A DNA stretch of 64,000 nucleotides from Paracraurococcus sp042666655 (GTDB taxonomy: Bacteria > Pseudomonadota > Alphaproteobacteria > Acetobacterales > Acetobacteraceae), in assembly GCF_042666655.1 (NCBI RefSeq), contig NZ_JBHTDE010000015.1, forward strand, positions 3,009-67,008, written 5' to 3'. The position numbers and the translations under genes are program-made. Under the pieces are notes generated by a model. The model searched no databases. It worked only from the letters and a program-made list of their open reading frames with translations, and was not told the origin of the DNA. The stretch's first letter is position 1. Every line of letters begins with the position of its first letter. Shown here piece after piece: positions 52,679 to 62,228 of this stretch.

Positions 52679-55600
52679 TCCCATTGGCTCGTTCGAGCGA
52701 ATGCGTGAGTTCTTCATCTCCTACCTCGATACAGCTTTTAAGATCCGGAGGGGTGCCATTTCCGAGATGCGGCGCCAACTCCTGTCCACCGCCGGGCAGA
52801 TGTGCACGGAACCACTGATCGAGCCGATCTTGCGCTATCCCTCGGCAGACGGACGCATGGAGGATCTCCTGGACGATGATGGGGTGCTCGGGCACTTTAG
52901 CCTGGCCGCCAGGGTCGCCGCCGTCGAGCTAATCGGTTCCGGACTCTTCGATAGTGACCGGTGCAAGGACGGCCAGCTGCGGCTACGACCAAGGTTCATG
53001 CCCTACACGCACCAGATGAAGATGCTTGCGCGAGGCACGCAGCCAGGAACACCAGGCGTCGTCACGTCTGGAACCGGCTCTGGCAAAACCGAGTCATTTC
53101 TTATGCCCATCCTCGCGCGAATCGCCGCCGAGGCGGTCACATGGCCTACCGCGAAGCACGACCGGGAGCGACACTATTGGTGGCGCGTCCAAGGCGAGGA
53201 CTTCGAGAGTGTTCGTGCTCATGAGGCGGTGCGACGCCCGCAGGCCGTCCGGGCCCTCATTCTCTATCCCATGAACGCACTCGTCGAGGACCAGCTCGCA
53301 AGGTTGCGGAAAGCGCTCGACTCCGACGGGGCGCGAGAGACCTGCGCGACGCGCTTCAACGGCAACCTCATCTACTTCGCGCGGTACAACAGTGAGACCC
53401 CACCCACCGGCTTCGAGACGCATCCAGTTCGGCAGGATGACCGTCGAGAAATCGACCGGCGAAAGCGGAAGCTAGAAGAGCTCCGCGAGTACCTTCGTGA
53501 TGTCGAGCATGGGCAGCGGCTAGCACGCGATCATGATGAGGGGCTCGCGCGGGAGCGTGGCGTCGACCGCGTCGAGGAGACCCGCTTCCTGTTTCCGTCT
53601 GTCGATGGCGCGGAGCTTGTGAGCCGATGGGATGTGCAGGCCGCGCCGCCAGACATCCTCGTGACGAACTCGTCCATGCTCAATGCCATGCTCGGCCGCG
53701 AGGTCGAGGAGTGCATCTTCGAACGTACTCGGTGCTGGTTGGAGGAGGACCAGAACGCATACTTTTTCCTCGTTCTAGATGAACTTCACCTTGTACGGGG
53801 ATCAGCGGGCACCGAGGTCGCCGGCCTGCTGCGACTTCTCATCAATCGCCTCGGTCTTGACCGCCCCGAACACCGGCACAAGCTTCGGATCCTCGCCTCC
53901 AGTGCTTCCCTTCCAGTCGACGGCGACGGGCGAAAGGCCTCGCTCCAGTATCTCTGGGATTTCTTTGGCCCGCATGGGACTTTCGTGGCCAGTGGACAAG
54001 GGGCCAAGTCGCGCGATGCATGGGCGGACTGCGTGGTGCCCGGAATTCCGTGGATGCCCGCGCCGGTGGCGGGTCAGCTAGATCCCAAGCCCTTCCAAGC
54101 CCTTCTCGCCGCAGCCGGAGGCGGGATCGGAAAGGTCGTCATCCAACCGCCGGCACTCGAAGCTTTGGCCCCTTCCATCGGTAACGCCCTACGCACGATT
54201 GGTATCGAGGCGCTTCCAAATGATGGCGCGGAAAGGATGAGATTGCTCGCCGAGAGGTGCGCGAGCGCGTTGCTTCAAGCCTGTGGGGGGGATGATGGCT
54301 TGAGGGCGCGCACAGCCTCGGACCTAGCCGTCCGCCTGTTTGGATCGGCGGACGTCGCTGCCCTTCGCGGGCTCCTGCTCGCCCGCGCACTCGGCGATCT
54401 GCTGCCCGACCTGGCGCCTGGTGGGCCGCGGATCGACCGCACCACTCCCTCCTTTCGAATGCATCTATTCTTCCGCGCGCTGGAGGGGTTGTTCGCCGCT
54501 GTCCGCCGCGACGTGACGGGCGCTGTCGAGTACGGCGGCATATCCATCGAGCGCGGCGCCGCCCTCGCACACTTGCTGGAGTGGGGTGACCCGCCCCGCC
54601 GTCTCATCGAGATGCTTTACTGCGAGGCATGTGGCGAACTTTTCCTTGGCGGCATGCGGTCGGGTAGCGGACCAGGCCAGCCTTTTCAGCTCCTGCCTTC
54701 GCCCGCGAACTTGGAGGCATTGCCCTTTGCCTCCGCTGGGACCGAATTCGAGGATCTCACGCACGACGAATATGCGGTGTTCTGGCCCACGAACCGCCCA
54801 GAGGCGACCTCTCCAGAGGTGGAGCGTGACGACGGGAGCCAACCACGTTGGGAAGCCGCTCGCCTGGACCCCTTCACGGCTCGCGTCACGAATGTGTCCC
54901 GGTCAGACGACCTCGTTGAGGGCTTCCTGTTCAAGCGATCAGCGCAACCGGATCACCGCAAGCGACGCTCAATTGATCGCGGGTCGGCGACGCCCGCCGC
55001 GTGCCCGTCATGCGGCACGTCGTACATCCTTCGGAGACGCGGACGGTCCTCGCCAATACGCAACTTTAGAACCGGTTTTGCCAAAACCTCGCAGCTGCTC
55101 GCGACGGAGATGTTCGAGCTTCTCCACGCGGTCAAGCAAGCCGAGGACGGCCCGAAGGCGATCGTCTTTTCGGATAGTCGCCAGGATGCCGCTCGCGCCG
55201 CGTTGGAGCTGGAGGCGAGTCACTACCGGGATCTGGTTCGTGACATCCTTGTCCGACTTCTCAGGCGTGGTACCGATGCATCGGCGAGGCAAGCCCGCAT
55301 AAATGAGTTGGAGGAACTGGAGTCTGTCGCAGCCGCCCGCAGGGATTGGGCGGCCGCCGCCGCCGCTCAGAAGGAGGCCGAGGAACTCAAGCGCAAGCCT
55401 TCGGGGATCGAACGTCTAGATACCATCGCGCAAGATCCGCGCAGCAATGCGTACGCGGACACGACGCCTCAGCAGACTCCCCCAGTCGCTCCGCTCATCC
55501 AGGCCCTGGTGCGCCTTGGTATACATCCGAGCGACGCGAGCGTGACGGCCGACATTCCTTGGTGGAATACTTTCACGATTGACGATGGCGACGTCAACTG

Positions 55601-58559
55601 GTCGCCGCCGAGGGACGCTGCGGAGGAGCCAACCCTCCGCGAGGAGCGAAGGACCATCGTCGAGAAGCAGCCGGAGGCGCTACACGACACGATTTTCAAT
55701 AAGACTTACTTCTCGCTCGAGGAAGCTGGCCTTGGCTATCCAACGTTGTTCGTGTCCGGAACTTATGGCGAGGAACAGGATAAGCTCGATAGCATGCTCC
55801 GGGTGTTCGGCGATGCCTACCGAGTAACCGGATCGCGCTTTGTCGACCGGCAGGACATGGTGCCATGGACCGCGTCGGATGGGCCACGGGCATCGAACCG
55901 CGTGAGACGCTTCACGGAGGCAGTCGCCGTCGGTGGCAACCGGTCTGGTAAGGAGCTCTTCGACGAAGTTTTGGAAAGGCTCGGGCCCCTAGGTCACCCG
56001 GGCGGCATCATCGAGCTTTTCGGCCTTGGCGTTCGCCTCACGAATGCGGAGGATCCATACTGGAAATGTGAGGGCTGCGATCGCGTTCATCTGCATCGCG
56101 GGTACGGCACCTGCACGCGCTGCCTTTCCAAGCTACCGCCGCTGGCAACTGGACAAGTGCGGGAGCTTTGGGAGAGCAACTTCCTCGCGCATCGGATCAC
56201 AAGGGCCGGGGCGGAAGCCGTCGAGCCGTTCAGGCTCAGGAGTGAGGAGCTCACGGGCCAGACCCGCGGCGGAGCGGAACGCCTGCGCCGTTTCAAGGAC
56301 ATCATTCTCGATGATCCCGCTGATCGATCGCCGGAACTCGCGCGCATGGGCAAGCAGATCGATTTGCTCAGCGTGACCACCACGATGGAAGTGGGCATTG
56401 ATATCGGCGCGTTGCAGGCGGTCTACCAGGGCAACATGCCGCCACAGCGCTTCAACTATCAGCAGCGAGTGGGCCGAGCTGGACGACGAGGGCAAGCGTT
56501 CTCATTGGTTCTCACCGTGTGCCGAAGCCGAAGCCATGACCTGCATTACTTCCGTCATCCAGAGCGGATCACCGGCGACCCGCCACCTCCGCCATTCCTC
56601 GCTAGCGGGCACGAGGACATCCCGCTGCGCATCATCCGCAAGGCATGGCTGCACGCCGCCTTCCGCGTGCTTCGGCGCGAGCATGGAGAGAGCTATCCTG
56701 GTTATGATGTACTTCCGCCGGACATTCATGGGGAGTTCGTCACGGTCGCGGATTACGTCGCGGGGGAGTCAGGTTGGCCAGGTAAACTCCGTGCGGCCCT
56801 GAGCACGACAACCGCTCGTCGTGATGGGGCGATTCAGACCCTGTTGGGTGACGAGGACACCAAGATCAGAGCTGCGGTGCGCGCGGCCCTTCAGCCCGAT
56901 GTGCTGATGGCTCAAATCGATGAAGTGCTTCGCAGGGAGACCCGGCCAGAGATTGGTGCCGCGACAGCCTTGGCGGAGGGAGGCCTTCTCCCAATGTACG
57001 GCATGCCGACGCGCGTGCGCGAGCTCTACATGGGCCTCGTGCCTGGCCAGCGAGGTGAGTACGAATGGGACACGTCCGACCGTGACGCGGATCTCGCCAT
57101 TTATGAATTCGCCCCTGGAGCCACGCTCGTCCGCGAGAAGCGTATTCACTCAATAATTGGGATCACTTCTACCCTACCGAATCCCGCGCTCCGAAAGGGT
57201 GGCTGGCAGTTACCGCGACAGGAAGAGCGTAATCCCATCTCCGAGAGTTGGTGGGTCGCTTGCTGTCCAGGTTGTGGCGGCTGGACGCGGCTTGAGACAC
57301 CGGCGACCACCGAATGTGTCGCGTGTGGCGAGGCGGTGAGCGACACGAGTTTTAAGCAATGCGTTTCCCCAGCCGCATACCGTACCGATTTTGATCCGAA
57401 GCAGACCACGGAGGATGAGATCCGCATCGTCCGCTCGCGCATCGTCTGTGCGGAGGCGACACCGGCGCGCTTCAGTGATGTCCCATCCTCGAACATCGCG
57501 GCGGGCCTCGAACGCTCGGCCAATATCCTCCGACTCAATCCAGGGCCTGGTCATGAGGCGCTGGAATCAAACGGGTTCGAACTGTCTGAGGGTACCGACG
57601 AGGCTTGGTTCGGGCCTCGAGGGAAGAGAAAGAAGATCAGTCTGCATCGGCAACTCCTGCTCCGGAGCCACGCCGAGAGCCGTAAGAATGGTTGGTCATC
57701 CTCAAACAGCGGGACACAGGCCTGGCTCGGCTCGCGCAAGGTGACGGATAGCCTGTTCATCCGGCCGATACGGCTGCACCCCGGCTTGCAGATCGCTCGC
57801 GTCGCTGGACCGACGGCGAACGTGTCCGTGCGGGCGGCCGCGATTAGCGCCGCGTTCCTCCTGGTGGATCGCGCCGCCCTTGAGCTCGACGTCGATCCAT
57901 CAGAGTTCGAGATCCTGCTTCCACGATGCTCGCACCTTCAAGGCTCGGTCTATCCGGTACTTCAGGTCGCCGACACGCTGGTCAACGGTTCGGGTCTGTC
58001 GCGACGGCTTTCGAGCCCAGTCAACAGACCATGGTTTATCGACCTAATGTCGAGCGTCGTAAACGACCATGATCAATGGCCACTTCGCGACTTCACCGCT
58101 TCCGATCATCGCCTGTCCTGCGACCAAGCATGCTACGAGTGCATGCACCGCTACGGAAACCGCAGCTACCATGGTCTCCTGGATTGGAGACTTGGTTTCG
58201 CCTATATGCGTGCGCTCATCGACCCAGATTACGCAGTTGGCGGCGACGGCGGCTTCCAAGAACCTGAACTCGAAGACTGGAAAGCCACCACCATTGGCGG
58301 GCTCGAGCGGATCGCGCGTGGGACACCCGAATTCACGGTGCTTCGGGGTATGCCGCTACCAGCCTTGGAATGGCGCAAGGGCAAGCGGTCCGTCGTTGTC
58401 GCCGTGAAGCATCCGCTCTGGCTTCAAGATGGTGAGGACGCGCCCGCGCTGGTCAAGGCGATGTATGCGACTGTCACGGGGAAAGAGATAAAGTGGCTCG
58501 ATAGCTTCGAGCTTTCACGACGCCCCTTCTCCATGATCGCCAAGCTGATTTCGGCATGA
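52671..58559 (+). CDS. Giant DEAD/DEAH helicase with C-terminal DUF1998 (DruE-like)
   Basis: 1962 residues from ATG 52671, with AAGGATAAAACCA upstream. Walker A GVVTSGTGSGKTESF (about 135), PDILVTNSSMLNAML, DEAH-type box LVLDELHLVRGSAG (about 370), LASSASLPVDG (motif III). Helicase C domain with IVFSDSRQDAARAALELE, TTMEVGIDIGALQAVYQGNM and QRVGRAGRRGQ (motif VI, about 1265). Cysteine pairs occur at CEACGELF (650), CPSCGTSY (777), CEGCDRVHLHRGYGTCTRC (1133) and CCPGCGG...CVACGE (1530-1555). At about 1816 the DUF1998 signature CDQACYECMHRYGNRSYHGL occurs. Size, DUF1998 and operon position fit DruE of Druantia systems. DISARM DrmA/DrmB split these domains over two genes and are less similar. Role: ATP-driven translocation on foreign DNA. 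Confidence 0.88.
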   Translation: MLDPIGSFERMREFFISYLDTAFKIRRGAISEMRRQLLSTAGQMCTEPLIEPILRYPSADGRMEDLLDDDGVLGHFSLAARVAAVELIGSGLFDSDRCKDGQLRLRPRFMPYTHQMKMLARGTQPGTPGVVTSGTGSGKTESFLMPILARIAAEAVTWPTAKHDRERHYWWRVQGEDFESVRAHEAVRRPQAVRALILYPMNALVEDQLARLRKALDSDGARETCATRFNGNLIYFARYNSETPPTGFETHPVRQDDRREIDRRKRKLEELREYLRDVEHGQRLARDHDEGLARERGVDRVEETRFLFPSVDGAELVSRWDVQAAPPDILVTNSSMLNAMLGREVEECIFERTRCWLEEDQNAYFFLVLDELHLVRGSAGTEVAGLLRLLINRLGLDRPEHRHKLRILASSASLPVDGDGRKASLQYLWDFFGPHGTFVASGQGAKSRDAWADCVVPGIPWMPAPVAGQLDPKPFQALLAAAGGGIGKVVIQPPALEALAPSIGNALRTIGIEALPNDGAERMRLLAERCASALLQACGGDDGLRARTASDLAVRLFGSADVAALRGLLLARALGDLLPDLAPGGPRIDRTTPSFRMHLFFRALEGLFAAVRRDVTGAVEYGGISIERGAALAHLLEWGDPPRRLIEMLYCEACGELFLGGMRSGSGPGQPFQLLPSPANLEALPFASAGTEFEDLTHDEYAVFWPTNRPEATSPEVERDDGSQPRWEAARLDPFTARVTNVSRSDDLVEGFLFKRSAQPDHRKRRSIDRGSATPAACPSCGTSYILRRRGRSSPIRNFRTGFAKTSQLLATEMFELLHAVKQAEDGPKAIVFSDSRQDAARAALELEASHYRDLVRDILVRLLRRGTDASARQARINELEELESVAAARRDWAAAAAAQKEAEELKRKPSGIERLDTIAQDPRSNAYADTTPQQTPPVAPLIQALVRLGIHPSDASVTADIPWWNTFTIDDGDVNWSPPRDAAEEPTLREERRTIVEKQPEALHDTIFNKTYFSLEEAGLGYPTLFVSGTYGEEQDKLDSMLRVFGDAYRVTGSRFVDRQDMVPWTASDGPRASNRVRRFTEAVAVGGNRSGKELFDEVLERLGPLGHPGGIIELFGLGVRLTNAEDPYWKCEGCDRVHLHRGYGTCTRCLSKLPPLATGQVRELWESNFLAHRITRAGAEAVEPFRLRSEELTGQTRGGAERLRRFKDIILDDPADRSPELARMGKQIDLLSVTTTMEVGIDIGALQAVYQGNMPPQRFNYQQRVGRAGRRGQAFSLVLTVCRSRSHDLHYFRHPERITGDPPPPPFLASGHEDIPLRIIRKAWLHAAFRVLRREHGESYPGYDVLPPDIHGEFVTVADYVAGESGWPGKLRAALSTTTARRDGAIQTLLGDEDTKIRAAVRAALQPDVLMAQIDEVLRRETRPEIGAATALAEGGLLPMYGMPTRVRELYMGLVPGQRGEYEWDTSDRDADLAIYEFAPGATLVREKRIHSIIGITSTLPNPALRKGGWQLPRQEERNPISESWWVACCPGCGGWTRLETPATTECVACGEAVSDTSFKQCVSPAAYRTDFDPKQTTEDEIRIVRSRIVCAEATPARFSDVPSSNIAAGLERSANILRLNPGPGHEALESNGFELSEGTDEAWFGPRGKRKKISLHRQLLLRSHAESRKNGWSSSNSGTQAWLGSRKVTDSLFIRPIRLHPGLQIARVAGPTANVSVRAAAISAAFLLVDRAALELDVDPSEFEILLPRCSHLQGSVYPVLQVADTLVNGSGLSRRLSSPVNRPWFIDLMSSVVNDHDQWPLRDFTASDHRLSCDQACYECMHRYGNRSYHGLLDWRLGFAYMRALIDPDYAVGGDGGFQEPELEDWKATTIGGLERIARGTPEFTVLRGMPLPALEWRKGKRSVVVAVKHPLWLQDGEDAPALVKAMYATVTGKEIKWLDSFELSRRPFSMIAKLISA

Positions 58560-58619
58560 GACATCACGTCCGGGAAGCAAGATGCAGGTAGTAGGCCCCA
58601 GCGTGCAGGTGCTTTCCGG

Positions 58620-59120
58620 CTACGTGCGCTCGGCGAACCTCTTCCGCGACCACGCTGGCCGCGATTTCCTCTGACGCCGCCTTGGCTTCTCCGGCTCGGC
58701 GCGGATCTCCTCGACGAGCCGCGCGAGGCGGGCCGCGTCCTTCGTCTCGCATTCCCAGACGACAAAGACCTTCCAGCCGTCGGCCGCCAGCGCGGCTTCG
58801 TTCCTGGCATCGCGCGCAGTGTTCTCGGCGAACTTCCCCTCCCAGAACTCCAGCCGGGTCTTCGGCGTCCGGGTGAAGGGGCAGGCCGGGTTCGGATCGC
58901 GGTGCCAAAAGCATCCGTGCACGAAGATGACGGTCCGGCGGGAGGGGAAAACGAGGTCCGGGCGCCCCGGGAGCCGCTTATCCTGCAGGCGGTACCGTAG
59001 CCCGGCCGCATGCAAGGCCCGGCGCACCCGCAGCTCGGGCTTGGTGTCCTTCCCCCGCACCAGCGCCATCTGCGCCGAGCGGGCGGGGTCAACAGGAGGG
59101 CTTTCTTTCCGCCTGGTCAC
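58620..59120 (-). CDS. vsr: Very short patch repair (Vsr) endonuclease
   Basis: 166 residues from GTG 59118-59120, overlapping the stop of the upstream nuclease gene (GTGA). MALVRGKDTKPELRVRRALH, LPGRPDLVFPSRRTVIFVHG and CFWHRDPNPACPFTRTPKTR give the complete Vsr core: the catalytic Asp in GRPDLVF and the His/Cys zinc ligands around GCFWH. Vsr nicks T:G mismatches that arise when 5-methylcytosine deaminates, so it protects sites methylated by the C5 methyltransferase encoded upstream in the operon. It converges on the helicase operon, 60 bases apart. Confidence 0.92.
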   Translation of the reverse strand: MTRRKESPPVDPARSAQMALVRGKDTKPELRVRRALHAAGLRYRLQDKRLPGRPDLVFPSRRTVIFVHGCFWHRDPNPACPFTRTPKTRLEFWEGKFAENTARDARNEAALAADGWKVFVVWECETKDAARLARLVEEIRAEPEKPRRRQRKSRPAWSRKRFAERT

Positions 59121-60025
59121 GGCGGAAGGATGATGCCGCTCCAGGGGGGATGCGCCAGGGGCCAGCCGCCTGCTCTGGTCAGAACTGGCATCCCGCCGCG
59201 GTCGGCGGGCGGGATCCTGTTGAAAACGATGCGGACCGGAGAGACTTCAGCCACCCAATCGCCGCCCAGAGCGTCGAGAATGATTTCGCAGCCATCAAAG
59301 ACGTCGGCGGCCACGGCAGGCAAATTGGGTCGGGCCTGCAGAGCAGGGTCTCCCGATACCCTGCTTGCGACACGGACGGTGTAAGGACACGAGCGCCGCA
59401 GAGCCCTCACGCGCTGCTGGATGGTGGGGATCCGCCGCATGGCTAGGGCGAGGCTGCGTGGCGCGGCGGCGAATGGATTGATGGGAAACCTGAGATCGAA
59501 ATTCGATATCTCTTGCTGGTCGCGTCTTCCGCCCGTGTCATTTGAGCCGAACCCAGACAGCCTCCATCCGGAAGTGGGATCTGCGTCATTCCAGGCAGTC
59601 ATGAAGTGGCCCGCCAGGATGGACTCGATGCTGACCGAACTGAAGGTCGGGATGGAAAGGGCCTTGAACAGCACCTGACCGGGCGCGAGCCCGTTGCGCT
59701 CATCTATGAAGTCCGCATGACGCGACAGCCGCTCATGAAGCGAGGATTGGGACTGTCCAACGTAGACAGGCCGGATCTGCGAGCCGTCGGGGTTATCGGT
59801 GACGTCGTCCGGGTCTCCGGCCCAGGGCGCCGCAACTGCGAGCAATGCGGGGTCCAGCAGTCGCGCCAGCACGTAAACACCCTGGGCCGCGCGCGCTTCG
59901 TCTCCCTGTATCGCGTCGTCGACGTTCGCCTGGGTCAAGGGCCGCCAATCTAGCCCGCGCAGTTCGGCCACCACCTGCTGCCACAACGCACCGCGCATGT
60001 CGAAAACAAAGGTCCCGAAAGCCAT
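59117..60025 (-). CDS. Second GIY-YIG nuclease, Eco29kI-like homologue
   Basis: 302 residues from ATG 60025, 4 bases after the first nuclease gene, with AGGAAGG upstream. GIY motif AAQGVYVLARLLDP, YVG motif QIRPVYVGQSQSSLHERLSR, and the family segment SGFGSNDTGGRRDQQEISNF with RFPINPF. It shares this last block with its neighbour (SGFGSNDPGRRRDGQIPANF) but the two are otherwise quite different. The C-terminal 100 residues are unique. It may form a heterodimer with the first nuclease, have its own specificity, or guard against it. Two such nucleases behind one methyltransferase are unusual. Confidence 0.85.
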   Translation of the reverse strand: MAFGTFVFDMRGALWQQVVAELRGLDWRPLTQANVDDAIQGDEARAAQGVYVLARLLDPALLAVAAPWAGDPDDVTDNPDGSQIRPVYVGQSQSSLHERLSRHADFIDERNGLAPGQVLFKALSIPTFSSVSIESILAGHFMTAWNDADPTSGWRLSGFGSNDTGGRRDQQEISNFDLRFPINPFAAAPRSLALAMRRIPTIQQRVRALRRSCPYTVRVASRVSGDPALQARPNLPAVAADVFDGCEIILDALGGDWVAEVSPVRIVFNRIPPADRGGMPVLTRAGGWPLAHPPWSGIILPP

Positions 60026-60029
60026 CGGT

Positions 60030-60851
60030 TCATACCTTCCTGATGGCTTCGACCATGTAATCGTAGTCGCGGCTCTCCCAGTACATGATGACGCGGCCGT
60101 GGAGAACAGTGGCCTGCCAATTGGGCGGCAGCGCGTCGATCGCGGTGGTCAGCACGGACCGCATGGTCGGCTTGGGCTTTGGCGGCAGCGTCATCCGCGC
60201 GACCAGGTCGCCATGCTCTTGGAAACGGAGCAGGTATGGCACGGCTGATTTCGCGTTCTGGAGCGCGTCAGCGACCTTCAGTCTGCCTGTCGGCATTTCC
60301 AGAGGACGGTCGATGTCGATCGGGAACCACTTGTCGAAGTTGGCGGGTATCTGCCCGTCACGCCGTCGCCCAGGGTCGTTCGAACCGAAGCCGCTGTTGT
60401 TCCAAGGTAGCGCTCCCGGCATCTTGGCACGCAGTTCGTCAATGAGGATGGCCTCCACATCGAACGCGCTGAAAACCATGATACGGACGGCCTTGAAGGC
60501 CATCTTGCGAGGATCCAGTCCCACGCGGTGCTGAATAGATTCGGAATGGCGGCCGAGGCGGTCGCGGAAGCCATGCCTGGTGTCGGTCTTGCCCGCATAG
60601 ACGACGTCACGGCCGTGCAGGAGGAGGTATGCGCCCTTAGCACCCGGCGGAATACGGTCGACGGTTTCTTCGGTAAGCGGCGCGGCGGTCATTTTCTCGA
60701 AGAAAGTGGGCAAGGTGGTGCGGAGGATGTCTTCGATGTCGATTTCGAACTCGGCGTAGCCACGTCCTCCAAGAATAGCGACCTCGTCGGTCTCGACCGT
60801 GACGGTGAGAAGGTCACGTATGGATGGACGCGTTCCCCTGGGTGGCCTCAT
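60030..60851 (-). CDS. Eco29kI-like restriction endonuclease (GIY-YIG)
   Basis: 273 residues from ATG 60851, coupled to the methyltransferase stop (ATGA). GIY-YIG core: GAKGAYLLLHGRDVVYAGKT, then HGFRDRLGRHSESIQHRVGL with the catalytic Arg, FDVEAILIDELRAKMPGALP with the metal-binding Glu and WNNSGFGSNDPGRRRDGQ with the late Asn. These match Eco29kI/NgoMIII, which cut CCGCGG. The sequence specificity here is inferred from the family only. It is the main candidate for the restriction activity of the operon. Confidence 0.85.
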   Translation of the reverse strand: MRPPRGTRPSIRDLLTVTVETDEVAILGGRGYAEFEIDIEDILRTTLPTFFEKMTAAPLTEETVDRIPPGAKGAYLLLHGRDVVYAGKTDTRHGFRDRLGRHSESIQHRVGLDPRKMAFKAVRIMVFSAFDVEAILIDELRAKMPGALPWNNSGFGSNDPGRRRDGQIPANFDKWFPIDIDRPLEMPTGRLKVADALQNAKSAVPYLLRFQEHGDLVARMTLPPKPKPTMRSVLTTAIDALPPNWQATVLHGRVIMYWESRDYDYMVEAIRKV

Positions 60852-62014
60852 TCCGCCGCGATCGATGCGGCCTGCCGGGCGCGCGCGTCATTCAGCTGCG
60901 CCTTGACGTGGCGGCCGATCTCCTCGGCGAGCTTCGCCGGAACCGCGTTGCCGAGCTGGCGCATGCTCTCAGTCCAGGACCGGGTGAACTCGAAATCGTC
61001 AGGCAGCCCGACAAGCCGCGCAGCCTCGCGCAGGGTGAGGTAGCGTACGGTGTCGTCAGCGAACCTGATCATGTTCTCGCCGCCCGGGACGCCGTGGTCG
61101 CCCGCCTTCAGCGCCTTCGATGGCAGGTCAAGCGGGCTGCCTGTGTGCCCCGGGTAAGTGCGGGCGCCCGGCTGATGAGTGTGGTTGCCCTTGCCGTTCG
61201 GCTCACCCAGCCCCTGGATGGCGTCGCGCAGCGTGACCCATGCCTTGAGCGCCGGCGGCTCCTTCAGCTTCTTCAGAGCGGCGATGCGCGCCTCGTCCCG
61301 GGAGTCGTCAGGGGTCGTAGGCGCCGTGATGCCGTGCCTTTTCCAGTATTCCCCGGTGACGAACTGGTCCCACAGCAGACGGTCGCGGCTGTGCGTCGGC
61401 GTCAGCGGCTCCGGAGGCACGCCGAACGCGCGGCTGAGGCCCTGGATGATGACCCGGTGCCGGATCTGAGGCGCGCCGTAGTCGGCGGCGTTCACCACCT
61501 GCCAGATTACGTCGTACGCGCGCGGCCTCCGCATCGCGGTGAGGCGAGCCAAGTGCTCGGCGTGGCTCTCGTCTTGCCTCCGCTCGGCATCCGGCCTGCG
61601 AAGGCAGGCGATGACCCAGTCAAGGTAGGGACGGAAAGTGGGGCTCGCCAAATTGCGGACGTTCTCGAAGACGAAGACGTCGGGGCACGCCTCGCGGATG
61701 GCGCGGACCGCCTCCGGCCACATGTCGCGCTCGTCCTCGTGCCCGAGCTTCTTCCCGCCGATGCCGAAAGGCTGGCAGGGAGGGCCACCGGAAATGAGGT
61801 CCAGCGTGCCGCAGAAGGGCTTCCAGTCGACGGTGCGGATGTCCTTCTTCTCAATCGGCCACTTGGCGACGTGGCCGATCTGCCGCTTCTTGTTGTGCTC
61901 GACCGTGGCGACGGCATCGGCGTCCCACTCGACCATGGCCGCATGCTCGACGCCGATGCGCGACAGGCCCATCGCCAAGCCGCCACAGCCTGCGAACAGC
62001 TCAGCCCCGCGCAT
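60848..62014 (-). CDS. C5 cytosine DNA methyltransferase
   Basis: 388 residues from ATG 62014. Motif I MRGAELFAGCGGLAMGLSRI, motif IV SGGPPCQPFGIGGKKLG with the catalytic Cys, motif VI FVFENVRNLASP, motif VIII QIRHRVIIQG, and motifs IX-X SMRQLGNAVPAKLAEEIGRH. A full-length type II enzyme with a variable region at about 250-320 that sets specificity. It overlaps the RHH gene upstream by 14 bases and the nuclease gene downstream by 4, so expression is tightly coupled. If it matches Eco29kI it would modify CCGCGG; two such sites lie in its own promoter region (62229-62244). Confidence 0.93.
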   Translation of the reverse strand: MRGAELFAGCGGLAMGLSRIGVEHAAMVEWDADAVATVEHNKKRQIGHVAKWPIEKKDIRTVDWKPFCGTLDLISGGPPCQPFGIGGKKLGHEDERDMWPEAVRAIREACPDVFVFENVRNLASPTFRPYLDWVIACLRRPDAERRQDESHAEHLARLTAMRRPRAYDVIWQVVNAADYGAPQIRHRVIIQGLSRAFGVPPEPLTPTHSRDRLLWDQFVTGEYWKRHGITAPTTPDDSRDEARIAALKKLKEPPALKAWVTLRDAIQGLGEPNGKGNHTHQPGARTYPGHTGSPLDLPSKALKAGDHGVPGGENMIRFADDTVRYLTLREAARLVGLPDDFEFTRSWTESMRQLGNAVPAKLAEEIGRHVKAQLNDARARQAASIAAE

Positions 62015-62204
62015 GTGACCGCTCCTCGAAGTTCAGCGGAAGCAGAGGCCCGCCGTTCTCCTGTTCAATGAGACGCTCGGCGGCGCGGCGAACCACCCAG
62101 GCCACCTTCATGCCGTGCTTGCGGGCGATCCGTTCCAGCTCGGCATGCTGCTCGCGCGAGAGGGTGACGCTGACGCGGTGTGCGTCCTTACCGTCCTTTC
62201 CCAT
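62001..62204 (-). CDS. RHH (CopG-like) regulator of the restriction-modification operon
   Basis: 67 residues from ATG 62204, with GGAGCGAGGC upstream. HRVSVTLSREQHAELERIAR (beta strand and first helix), then KVAWVVRRAAERLIEQ (second helix), is a ribbon-helix-helix. It is the first gene of the operon and overlaps the methyltransferase start, so it likely acts as controller protein or links the operon to a plasmid-maintenance role. It binds as a dimer to short palindromes; the operator may be the repeated CCGCGGCTCT in the promoter region. Confidence 0.8.
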   Translation of the reverse strand: MGKDGKDAHRVSVTLSREQHAELERIARKHGMKVAWVVRRAAERLIEQENGGPLLPLNFEERSHARG

Positions 62205-62228
62205 GCCTCGCTCCGTGATGGCTGCTAT

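Noticed and set aside
52671..58559. Assignment of the helicase to DISARM
   Set aside because: DISARM has separate helicase (DrmA) and DUF1998 (DrmB) genes and a DrmC nuclease; here both domains are in one protein and DrmC is absent.
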